Source: Talaromyces rugulosus | Lineage: Eukaryota > Ascomycota > Eurotiomycetes > Eurotiales > Trichocomaceae | Reading direction: 5' to 3' | NCBI RefSeq assembly: GCF_013368755.1 | Contig: NC_049563.1 | Span: forward strand, 62,001-126,000 | DNA: 64,000 nucleotides | Shown here: positions 35,779 through 46,351 of the stretch, piece after piece | How the letters are laid out: every line of letters starts with the position of its first letter | Numbering within the stretch: the first letter of the stretch is position 1 | Notes under the pieces: model-generated | Databases searched by the model: none | Seen by the model: the letters and a program-made list of their open reading frames with translations, nothing else | Told to the model about the DNA's origin: nothing | Position numbers and translations under genes: made by a program

Positions 35779-36988
35779 TTAGACAACGCTACTTTTAAAA
35801 AGTGCTTCCAATCGCTTTCCTTCGCTGTCCGCTAGCTCACTATGGGTTTGAGCGGTGCCAATGGGATGATATGGAAACGGCCTAGGTGCATTTCATTAGA
35901 CCGAAGTCGTATGAAAAATTTTTTTTGACATACCCATATTCAGGAACCCACGTAATGTGACAATTTGGGTCACTTTTCACTCTCAGTTTAACAATTCGCA
36001 CCCAGAGATTGTCGAAAAATTGACGTTCTGCCGCGAATGCTGGGTTGAGAGGCTCTGGGCACTGCGAAGACTGGGTTGTGCCAATCCGTGCATGAATATG
36101 ACGCACCTAGCCATAAGTTAGACACAGTGTAGATAAAAGTGGTATTTCTGATCCACTCACATTTGCCATAGCACGGGTGAGAATATCTTGGTCCTCTTCG
36201 CCTTGGTCTAAAAGCCTCTCACAGACAACAACCCAATGTGAGATATCAGCGGTGATCTGAAGTCTGTACACACTGTTAGATGAACTTTTCCTATTGCATA
36301 TGATAATGAAATAAAGTACACACTTTGGCACTCGTTGCAATACATAGTCAGTAACATATGGATTGAAGAGAGACCTGTTGCGGTGTGTCTCGTGGCAGAC
36401 TCTGCCCTGGAATCCTTCATCTCTTTCTATTTTGAGGGCATTTTCATAGAAATAAACCGAGTCGTCCCAGCTCCAGTAGTCACTACATAGATCAGCACGT
36501 TTATTTGGAAATATTTAGGCAGTTATATCAATAGCATACGCTCCAGATTGCGCATTTATAACGACAGGGTTTAGTATCCAGGCTAGTTGAAGTTGTTTGC
36601 GGAAGAATTGAAGGTGAATATCCGGACTCAAGCCTCGAGGACGAGGACCAACATAACCTGGCCAAGAGGAAAATATACTGACGCATTATTAGATGACCTT
36701 TCTAGTGGTAGGTAGACCTGATAAGCATTTACAGAGTGTTTATGAGCATTCCCGTCTCGTCACAAATACTGCGTAGAAGGGGAAGATGCTTGGGGTCGAT
36801 CTCAGTTAGGGTGACCTCTATTCCAGCTGAAGTAGCAATACGATTAGCTAGGAAATTGCTTCTGTTGAATAACATGAAAACTTACCATAGCCGTGTGCTT
36901 TGTACTCAACCAACCTCTTTTTCCACCCTGTCATGTTAGGGCCGGGCTCAATGCCCCATAGCGACCGAAAGCGTGAAATAACGACCAT
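35779..36988 (-). CDS. Sugar-phosphate isomerase/epimerase-like TIM-barrel protein (xylose-isomerase-like)
   Basis: Seven small exons (36988-36886, 36826-36733, 36677-36540, 36482-36324, 36263-36161, 36106-35934, 35881-35779) splice in phase to 290 residues; no single exon exceeds 173 nt. The protein carries the AP-endonuclease-2-type barrel order: GIEVTLTEI, GMLINTLIFSSWPGYVG, INAQSG, RVCHETHR, ITADISHWVVVCERLL, HIHARIGTTQSSQCPEP and ITWVPEYGPFPYHP. The glutamate in CHETHR, aspartate in ADISHW, histidine in HIHARIG and glutamate in VPEYG form the expected metal-binding set. Enzymes of this fold isomerise sugars or, in some fungi, dehydrate 3-dehydroshikimate. Substrate is unknown. It shares a promoter with the divergent dehydrogenase. 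Confidence 0.87.
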
Positions 36989-37496
36989 GGTAGTAGGACG
37001 GTGTGACAATATAGTTGACTAGACACCGAGTTCGTAGAATCTTTCTTATTTATGGATCATTTAGCATAGCCAGGGCTAGGGCTAACGAGGGTTTAAGTCA
37101 TCAAAATCACATAGAGTTTCAACATTGGTCAGGGTCCACAACTTGGGTGGATTGCTAGCCATGGAAATTGGAGATCCTAGGATCTTCTCTTAGCTGCAGT
37201 CACTCCAATTATCGATTTCCGATGGATCTACATAGTATACAGCCATCCAACACTCTTGGCGATCGTTCGGGTATCCACACTTCAATTGCCAATGTATTTC
37301 CGACATATGCGGAAATTGAAAATCCAGTTGCCGATATACTGTGGCTTCTCCGCACTCCTCACCTGTTACTCCGCACCCCGCACTTCACTTTTTGTATCAC
37401 GCTCTATTTAATTAAAATGTTGCTCTGAGAAACACGCACCGTATTTTTGTGTGCGTATCTTTTTTGTTCGCTATATCTTCAAGTATACTCAAGATC
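36989..37496. promoter_or_regulatory. Divergent promoter with clustered CCGCA/TGCGG sites
   Basis: This 508-bp region separates the isomerase and dehydrogenase genes. CCGCA occurs at 37350, 37371 and 37378, and the complementary TGCGG at 37308, all within 75 bp. These match the CCGC(A/T) / (A/T)GCGG half-sites known for AlcR. The AlcR-type regulator at 32123-34069 is a candidate binder (inference). Confidence 0.5.
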
Positions 37497-39188
37497 ATGA
37501 AGGCACTAAACTATGTTGGGCCTTACGTGGTCAAGGTCCAAGATGTTCAAATGCCAACGCTAGAGCATCCAGATGATATCATCGTTAGGGTCACTAGCGT
37601 ATGTTTTATTTTGAACCAATCTATATGGGCCAATGGCTGATTTGTGATCCTGATACAGGCAGCGATTTGCGGATCTGACCTACAGTAAGGGCTATATGGT
37701 CATTGAAATCAGACATGGACTCACATTTTCCCAGCATGTATGAAGGTAGAACTGCGGCCGAGTCAGGCATCACCTTTGGTATTCTTTGTTGAATGTCCCT
37801 GTCAGAATTCAGCTTGGAACTAAAAATTATGTATTTAGGTCACGAGAACTTGGGTATCGTCGAGGAGCTTGGAGAGGGCGTTACACTATTGAGGAAGGGC
37901 GATAGAGTTGTCATGCCATTCAACGTGGCTGATGGACGCTGTCGCAATTGTGAGGAAGGGAAGACTGCGTTCTGTACCGGTGTCAATCCTGGATTTGCCG
38001 GTGGTGCTTATGGTTAGAGTCATCTCGCCAATGGAGTTTTATGTGCAACGGCTGACACAGAAATTGGTATAAATTCATTGTAGGCTATGTTGCCATGGGT
38101 CCCTATCGCGGAGGTATGAAACTGTTTCAATTCAAGCGCTGTGTACTAACGAAAGTAAAATTTAGGGCAAGCTCAATTTCTTCGCGTCCCATATGCGGAT
38201 TTCAACGCCCTAAAGCTCCCACCAGGAACAGAGCACGAAGCAGATTTTGTCCTCTTAGCAGGTATGTTCAAACTCCTCTCGTTATCCTAATGAATCATAT
38301 CTGACAATCAATAAGATATTTTCCCAACCGGTATACCCTTACTATGTGCCTTATAATGCAAGGAAGAGATGATCTCCTGACTCCTAATAGGATGGCACGG
38401 CATTGAGATATCAGGGTTCCAGCCTGGAGACAGTGTCGCCGTTTTTGGTGCTGGTCCCGTCGGCCTTATGGCAGCATATTCTGCACAATTACGTGGTGCA
38501 TCTTCCGTTTACGTCGTCGATCGTGTCCCTGAGCGTTTGCGAGCGGCAGAAAAAATTGGATGCAAGGGCATAAACTTCACAACCGGGGACGGTGTCGATC
38601 AAATAATCAATCTCAATGGCGGAATGGTTGATCGCTCTGTGGATGCTGTCGGATATCAGGCAGTTGGCAATGATAACTCAAAAGAGCAACCTAATATTGT
38701 GCTTGAGAATATGATTCGGGTTACTAGAGCGTGCGGAGGGTTGGGAATCCCTGGTCTATATGTACCCAGGTGCGATACCCGTTGCGAGTGAATTGTCTTT
38801 CATCTTGACTGATGGTTTTGTTCAGTGATCCCGGGGCAGGTGATACTGCATCAGCGAAGGGAATGATAAGTTTAAGCTTTGGAAAGCTCTTTGAAAAGGT
38901 TAGATTGTTTTTGACCCAGCATGAATATACCTTTAATCATCTCTACAGGGTCTCACACTTGGTACTGGCCAATGCAATGTTAAAGCTTACAACCGCCAAC
39001 TGCGAGACTTGATCATTGCTGGAAAGGCAACGCCAAGTTTTGTAGTTTCTCATGAGATTGGACTGGATGAAGCAGAAACTGCATATCAAAAGTTTGATAA
39101 GCGTGTTGAAGGGTATACCAAAGTAATCATCCATCCAAACGGCGGATTCAAGGACAAAATCCCATCAGTGGTGTCGTCATCATTGTAA
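37497..39188 (+). CDS. Zinc-dependent alcohol dehydrogenase, glutathione-independent formaldehyde-dehydrogenase-like
   Basis: Ten exons are needed: 37497-37598, 37659-37684, 37735-37778, 37839-38012, 38084-38113, 38166-38261, 38316-38330 (15 nt), 38391-38769, 38826-38898 and 38949-39188, giving 392 residues. The order of motifs matches the FDH-type MDR family: AAICGSDLH (catalytic zinc cysteine), GHENLGIVEELG, a structural-zinc cysteine set in GRCRNCEEGKTAFC, GFAGGAYGYVAMGPYRGGQAQ, DIFPTGWHG, and VFGAGPVGLMAAYSA for NAD binding. It should oxidise an alcohol or aldehyde with NAD+. The 15-nt exon encodes the conserved DIFPT segment and links exons in phase. No truncation is seen. Confidence 0.88.
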
Positions 39189-40108
39189 TAAATTGATACT
39201 ATAGAATTTTCGATGTTATTTGATAACTGATTGGATGCTTATCATTACGACACGCGTTTCATCAAATGGCATACACCTGGCAACTTTTGATCAGAATAAT
39301 AGGTTCATGATTTGATCAATGCCTTCTCCAAGTGCAAGGACGCGGGTTATCATGGTACAGTGTTACAGTGTTAGTTAAGGCCAGTATAATCCGTGAGTTT
39401 AACGCTCTGTCCAACGCAACTATTTTTCAGTATTCAAACGGAGAAATCGTTCAATTCTAGATTTCATTCTCGATAACAGAGCAACGAACAGCCCGTTTCA
39501 GCACGAGTTTAGTTTTCGGGCACATATGGCCAATGCCTGAGTAGTTCTACTACATCTATTTTAATCTCCACATTCTTATAGTTTAAAATAGTTGTTTAAA
39601 TTAATTTTTGCATGAATTTGTCAAATATGGCCCCTTGCATTACACCGTTCGCCGCTTGAATGGTATCATTTCCAGCTTCCAAGCTTCTCAATGCCACGCA
39701 CATGTTTGTCATGCTATTACCAACTTACAAATACGTACCCGTTATTATAAATTCAATTTCACTGGTTGTACCATTGGCCAATACAGCGCTAGCATGCTAC
39801 GTCGTCGTCCGGCCTGACTTTTGGCCGAAATCCCCAAAGTCTCCAAAGTCTCCGAATACTTTTGAAATCGGAATGATTGCGGCGTGATTATCTATATAAT
39901 TCCGGAATGCTTACTTTCATCGAATAACGCGGGCTAGTAGTGCTTCGAGTCGATTACGGAATTAGTATCGCCAAATAGATTACTATAAAAGGCCGTATTG
40001 CTTTTCTGTTTTCACCATGCTAGTCTTTTATCTTTTAAGTACCTGTTGACTCTGTTGACATTTTGTATGACAGAACAACATTGATCACAAGGCTATATAA
40101 TTTCCAAC
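39189..40108. other. Intergenic region
   Basis: This 920-bp AT-rich spacer lies between two oxidoreductase genes reading the same way. A short repeat (CCAAAGTCTCCAAAGTCTCC) is at about 39834-39853. No gene was recognised. The right end is the promoter of the MDR gene. Confidence 0.35.
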
Positions 40109-41240
40109 ATGGGAGAAGAAGCCCCACGTACAACTTCACAGTGGTCCGTCGTCGGCCAGAATGGAATCCAAGACCTCCTCTATCAAGAAGCCGTTCCCAT
40201 ACCGCCTATAGGAGACCATGACTGTCTTGTCAAAATCGAGGCTGTGTCTCTGAACTACCGGGATGTGGCTATCATAAATGTGAGTCTTCCTTAACGTGAA
40301 TCGGGGGCAATTGTCGTTTTAATTAAAAACTCAATAGAATCAATATCCGCTTTCTGTAAAACTTCCGGTTGTCGCAGTCTCTGACGGTGCAGGTATTGTA
40401 ATTGCTACGGGTTCTCGTGTCAAGAACTTCAAACCCGGTGATAAGGTTTGCGCAGCTATCTGCCCAGCACATGAACATGGGCGAATGGATGCCGATAAAC
40501 TAGCCACCACGCTGGGTGGAGGCACTGATGGCCTTTTGAGCCAGTATTCTGTGTGTGAGGAGGGTGGTCTTCTTGCGATACCGAGAAACCTGTCTACCTT
40601 CGAAGCAAGTGCACTGCCCGGCGCCGCCGTTTCCGCATGGAATTCCCTTTATGGAAGCGAAAATATTAGTAGCGCAGTTACTCGAATCAAACCCGGTGAT
40701 ATAGTGTTGACTCAAGGTACCGGCGGTGTAAGCCTGTTTGCAATACAGTTTGCGGTGGCTGCTGGGGCAACGGTAATTGCCACGACATCGCAATCTTCGG
40801 GCCCAAAGGTTGATCTACTAAAATCGCTTGGAGCAAGACATGTTATCAATTACCGAGAAGATGAAGATTGGGGAGAGACAGCAGCGAGTCTTACACCAAA
40901 TAGGGTCGGCGTTGACCATGTACTTGATGTGGGCGGCGCGGGTACCCTGGAACAATCGCTCAAGGCCGTTCGGTTTGAAGGCACCATATCAGTGATAGGG
41001 TTTCTTTCAGGGACTGGACTTGGCCCGGGGTTGTTATCCGCTTTAAGTCGAGCTATAACTGTGCGCGGAGTGTTAGGTGGGTCGAAGCTTCAGCTTGAAG
41101 AAGTAATTCGTGCTGTTGAGAGGTGTGGGATTAAGCCAGTTATTGATGAGAAAGTCTTTGGACTTAGCGAAGTTCGTGAAGCGTATCAGTATTTGATGGA
41201 TAGCAAGCATGTTGGGAAGGTCGTCGTTAGAGTAAGCTAA
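40109..41240 (+). CDS. MDR-family NAD(P)H-dependent oxidoreductase (quinone-reductase-like)
   Basis: Two exons, 40109-40279 and 40338-41240, give 357 residues. The N-terminal GroES-like part is seen in DHDCLVKIEAVSLNYRDVAI and SDGAGIVIATGSRVKNFKPGD. The Rossmann part holds ALPGAAVSAWNSLYG, GDIVLTQGTGGVSLFAIQFA with the dinucleotide-binding glycines, and GARHVINYRED. The cysteines of zinc-dependent alcohol dehydrogenases are absent from their usual places, so this is a zinc-free quinone-oxidoreductase or enoyl-reductase-like member. The C-terminus KHVGKVVVRVS is complete. It is likely cytosolic. It converges with the O-methyltransferase gene at 41412, 171 bp away. Confidence 0.9.
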
Positions 41241-41411
41241 TGATGTCGGTGTGCTTTTGTTTCTGATATGCATGTCTTAAATACTCTAAGGAACACTTAT
41301 GAGACCATTATATCATTAAATTTGGAATATCTTCGTCTGATGTTCTCTCAGTATAGAATTCTCCATTGTAACAGACCTATGTGAGAGAAGTAGGTTAACT
41401 GCCCCAGCCTT

Positions 41412-42815
41412 CTATTTCTTTCCTTTGTCTTCTTTCTTCGTGCCATTCCATCGTACTTCAATCATTCCATCGTTGCTACCAGGTGGTGTGTAGTGCGATA
41501 CGTACTCGAATCTGGGATCGGCGCCAGCCAATACATCCATCCACATGTCCAATGTTCGTTCGGGCGAATTGTGTTTTTGCATCATCAAGTAATCGGCAGC
41601 ACGAACCAGGCGTTCAATCTCATTAGGGACAGTATTGGGTAGCGGCTGGATGGCTTCAAACAGCAACAGTGTATCGCCGTCGTTCAATGCAGGGACCAAT
41701 GCCTTTAAAATTGAAATTGCATCCTTGTCCGGCCAGTCATGCAATATTTGACGATACATATATACAGTGGCGTCGCCTCTGACATGCTGGGGCTGGAAAA
41801 AATCGTGAGCTTGAAACGTAACTCGGTTGGAACTTTCGAGCTCAGACGGCTCCTTTGACTCGATCATCTTTTTCGCCGTAGCGGTCAGCTCAGGTAAATC
41901 CTGGACGATAAAGTTCAAATTGGGAGCCACTTTAGCAATTGAAATTGCTACCCTGCCGGACGATCCGCCGACATCGACCACCGTAGTTTTGCCAAACTTA
42001 TGCCAGTCAAATGTCTCAATGACGTGGCGAATGTCCTCCCTACCGTGAGAACTCACATATCGCAAAGCATCAGCAAATCTTTGGACTTTCCATGGTTCTC
42101 GTTCCAGGTAATCCCAGTAGGTCCTGCCGTCGAGCGCCAAAGCCAACGCCGTCTCATTCACATCGTCCGAATTTTCATATTTGTGAAATGCATCGATGAC
42201 TCTGGCACTTCCTTTGTATATCTCTTCCATCTGGTGTCCAATCCAAGCACTGGCATCTGGATCTAGCATGACTTTTGAGGCAGCGGTATGAGCAATGTAT
42301 CCAATATGAGGCTCCGTAAAAACGCGGTTCGCGGTATTCACGCGAAGGACTCTTTTAAGGCGGTTGACATCAAGTCCTACCTTCTGCGACAAATCCTCAA
42401 AGGAAATCTCGCTACCCGAATCAGTAGGTACATGTTCCGCAATGCGGAAGTGGTTGGCAACCCCGAGCGCGCTCGCGAATTGGAAAGACTATGGTTTTAA
42501 AATTAGGCCTCATATTCGAAGTGCTGCATCGAGTGAATTTAGACAGGTTTTGCATACAGTAGGAACCTCAAGATTCAATCTCTGCAATGGTCCGAGAGTG
42601 AGCTCGAGAAGTGATCGACTCGCACCGATCAGCGAGAGGCGAGCTGCCTGCATTTCATGGTCATCCTGAGGAACAGGAAAAACGAGGGGCCCTTCGCTGG
42701 CAAACGTTGGTTTTGGAAGCCTCTTTTCTGTTATGTATGCATCTAGAACTTTAGCGTTCTTTGTGATTTCTTCTGCGAGTCCAACTAAGCTCGGGTTGGT
42801 TTCAGAGCTCTGCAT
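41412..42815 (-). CDS. S-adenosylmethionine-dependent O-methyltransferase
   Basis: Two exons, 42815-42558 and 42488-41412, give 444 residues with a phase-0 intron. The N-terminus is the plant-type winged-helix dimerisation domain of fungal O-methyltransferases (LSLIGASRSLLELTLGP, ALGVANHFRIAEHVP). The SAM motif I is TVVDVGGSSGRVAISIAK, followed by FIVQDLPEL, and the catalytic histidine lies in YRQILHDWPDKDAISILK. Members methylate phenolic hydroxyls, as in sterigmatocystin or aflatoxin biosynthesis and many smaller pathways. Neighbouring reductases and an MFS exporter fit modification and export of a phenolic product, but the acceptor is unknown. Confidence 0.93.
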
Positions 42816-44076
42816 AATTGATAAATAAAAGTGTTGTGTTTAACTTCCCCTATGTTGACTACTGGTTGAGAGATATTTGAGTCTGCAGTTAATGGGCTCC
42901 AGTCAAAATTAAAAAATGTTGCTCTCGCGCGACTACAAATATAAGTGATTTTGTCAGCTCGTTGCTGGCACACCAACAAGCCAAGTGCTTGCACACCAAT
43001 CATGGTTAATTTGTCATGCATATGAAGCCATCGGGTCGAATCGAGTGTGGCTAAAGCCCATCTTGCTGGTCAAGGACTAGCCATCACAACGAAAGCTTCT
43101 CCAGAAAAAGCCTAGCACCGGGGACATACTGGGCGATGTCACCATAACCCCGCATTCTTCTCCGACTGTCGTCTCACATCAGCCTCAACCAACAGACATA
43201 ATGAAACCGGGAGGCCTTCATATTGATTCAAGGCTTTATAAATACATGACAATGGCGAATATGGAAATCGAAAAAGTGTTGGAATTTGGAGGTGGCACAT
43301 GTGAAGGGCAACTTCTGACATGGGACTATTCTAGGGCATGGCTTATCGCCGTTCCGATTCAAGCGACGTAGAGTGTTCCCATGGCCTGCTTTTGCACTTT
43401 GCTGTCTTCTTCTTCCTTTTTTTTTCACGGATAAGGATCCAAAGCGTAGAACTTGTTGTCCTTTCCGTGCCTCTCTTTTCTTCTATCAATATCGTAGCGG
43501 CTCGGTTTTTCCACAACACTAGGGCAGGTCAATGTCCCACAGAGGGGAGAGGTGGCCGAGACATTAATAATATCGGAGCATAAGTGGTCATTCTATTTTA
43601 TTGGCTGCTAGAACAAAAGTCTCGCCGTTAACGGTACAAGTCGTTATGTTTGGACCGACGTACCGGTACTGTTTGTTAGATCTATGCTGTCGCCATCCCT
43701 CGAGATTGAATGTCCACACCACGGATATTTCTTGCTGGCTCTTTTCCCACGAATATCTTGTCTTTCGGAAGTGGACACAACATCGACAGTGCTGCATTCC
43801 CTATAGTATATACTCATCATGAGAGCCTGCTATTGGCTCAGTCGCCAGCAGATCCCGGCGAGAAAGCCGTAGCAACAGGGACTTCTGATTGGTTGGATAT
43901 TACTTTATCCCAATTCTATGCAATCTAGAGAGACGTAAAGTCGATGCACTGATTGATGGGGTTCTTTTTTGGGGGTGAAAATTTCTCCTTGCTTTATTCA
44001 CCCTTATAGTTCGTTTGAATGGTACTTTGGATGACATTCGTAACATTCTGTTCATTCAGAAGAACAACCCACCAAG
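42816..44076. promoter_or_regulatory. Long divergent intergenic region between OMT and MFS genes
   Basis: This 1.26-kb spacer must hold the promoters of both genes. Several short frames are present, but none has codon structure, splice support or a recognisable motif. No repeats were noted. Confidence 0.4.
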
Positions 44077-45689
44077 ATGGTGGCAACAGCAAAGAATGAG
44101 GAGCCCGGCGGTCCTGGTGTCATAGAGAAACACAGCATCACCACAGAGCAATACCGGGATACCTTCCTCCCTAGACCTTCAGACGATCCCAACGACCCCT
44201 TGAATTTTCCGCTCTGGTTGAAGGTAAATAGCACTCTTTAGACCTGTGCTTACGGGCATTAGAAACTGATATCTCTCCCTAGGTAACCATATTAATCCAA
44301 GTTTCTCTCCTGGCTTTCCTTGGGACACTCAACACTGCAATCATTAATCCCGCGTACGGGCCTCTGTCCAAAGAATTCGGCATCACCACCGTTCGTGCCA
44401 CCTATCAGACCACTGTCGTCATTGCTCTGAACGGGATTGGTCCGTTTCTCTGGATTCCTCTAGCAAATGTTTACGGCCGAAGACCCGTCTATCTCTTAAC
44501 TACCCTCATAGGATTTGCATCTGCATTGGGGTCGGCGTATTCCAAGAACTTTGCGCAATTAATTGTTGCCCGGGTCTTCAATGGGCTGTGGCCGGCTGCT
44601 CTAGGTCTTGGCCCGGCCACTGTGGTTGATTTATTTTTCTACCATCAACGAGGACGAGCAATGGGATTATTTACGGTCATTTTGACCACTGGTGCGCACA
44701 TTGCACCGATTGTTGGGGGATTAATCGGGCAGTTTATAGGCTGGAGGTGGACTTTCAAGTTTGCCGCAATTCTCGATGGAATAATGCTACTTGTCACCAC
44801 CTTCTGCCTCCCAGAGACACTATACATACGTGACCAGACACGGCTTACTCGCGTGGTATCGGAGCGGGAAGTTGATTTCACTACACGGACATATGCTTCT
44901 AGACTGAGGTTATATTCAGACTTTTCGGAGCTGAAATTACGCTGGAACCAATTCATAATTCCGTCGATTAAGATGGCAAAATACCCATCGGTCCTTTTTC
45001 CGGCCCTCTATTACGCAGCACAATATGGGTTTGCTTCAATTCTCCCCGCTGTAACTGTCGCCAGCATTTTCTCCGAGACTTTCCACTGGAATACTCTTGA
45101 GATTGGTCTCGCTTACGGCGGAGCTCTTTCTATTGGAAGCATTCTTGGAGAAATAGCAGGTGGTCTCGTTCTCGATGCCATAGTCAATCGCGCTCGTCAT
45201 AAACTTGGTGGCATAAATCCGCCTCCAGAGATCCGTCTCAAAGGCATTTGGACAGGAGCACTTCTTGTTCCTGCTGGATTGGTTATATATGGATTCACCC
45301 TTCACTACCATGTGTTTTGGTTTGTGCCACTGTTTGGAATGGGGCTGGCATGTTTTGGACTGCAGGTTTTAACCACCACATGCTACACTTATAGCATCGA
45401 TTCATATCGTGCACACGAATCTGAGACAGCTCAACTTATCAACTTTATTCGGCAGGAGTTTGGAATGACTTTTGCCTTTTACGTCGTTGATCTGTGCCAA
45501 AGGATTGGATATCAGTGGGCATTCTTCATGTTTGCTGTCTTGGGAAGTGGACTAGGATTTTTGCCCATTCTAGTGTTGATGTTTAAGGGAGGAGAAATAA
45601 GAAAGAGGCTGGGTGAACCATCTGATACTACTATGCCAAACACAGAGGACTTTCAAGCGGTTTCTCAAGGGAAATTTCAACAAGGTTGA
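44077..45689 (+). CDS. MFS transporter, DHA1-type exporter
   Basis: Two exons, 44077-44223 and 44283-45689, give 517 residues. After a polar N-terminus ending DPNDPLNFPLWLK, the first helix follows immediately behind the intron. Landmarks are NPAYGPLSKEFGITTVRATY, IPLANVYGRRPVYL (the loop 2-3 MFS signature), RVFNGLWPAALGLGPATVVD, ILTTGAHIAPIVGGLIGQFIGWRW (motif C region) and FCLPETLY. Twelve helices are expected. This DHA1 group commonly exports drugs, polyamines or secondary metabolites. Location beside the O-methyltransferase suggests export of the pathway product. No truncation is visible. Confidence 0.92.
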
Positions 45690-46351
45690 GCAGTCCTATG
45701 TACTTGCCAGGAAATTAATTGATAAGTGACGACTTATGAGCGAAACTTTTGAGTTATGATGACAGACTTCCCGGTGGATAAGCTGTATTAGATGAAAGAA
45801 CCAATCACATTAACGGACGAACAAATGTCATTTTGGTTGGCCTTTCATGATGAAACCCATTCATTACTAGACTTCATAAGAATATGGCTTCAGTTGATTT
45901 CGGGAATTTGGGGCGTTTCTTACTTGACAGCGATAAGTCGAGGGTGGTAGCAAGCCAGTCTTAGATCACTTTGTCCAGTCATTAAATCGAAATATAGCAG
46001 GTCATCAATGTTGTGTGCTTGCTAGAAATATTAATTGATGATCTTTGCGTATGATGTCGCCTACATATGTATCGTTTTAACGTCTGGTCACTTGACGTTT
46101 TAGAACCCAATTACATGTAGGTTCGAAATATATAATGGGCAACCATCTCTACCACAGTAAGCCCGTGTACATGTAGGTAAATACGACTGAAATAACTGGA
46201 CTAGGGATTGATATATACATAACATTCCAAATCGTTAATATGGGTGTAGGAAGATTAGTCAAACGAAACAAAAGTCCATTGCAGCGATACTTTATGTACT
46301 TAATGATGAATCATACAGCTCGTCAATGCTATCTATAAAATCTATGTACGC
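45690..46351. other. Convergent intergenic region
   Basis: This 660-bp AT-rich spacer separates two convergent MFS genes. No gene was recognised. Confidence 0.4.

Noticed and set aside
37168..37428. Plus-strand frame of 86 codons before the dehydrogenase
   Set aside because: It lies in the divergent promoter, has no domain and cannot be spliced in phase to the dehydrogenase start.
45960..46250. Similarity of ATTAATTGATG-containing DNA here to the 58.8-59.1 kb region as copies of one element
   Set aside because: Only short AT-rich strings match; flanks do not align over any useful length.
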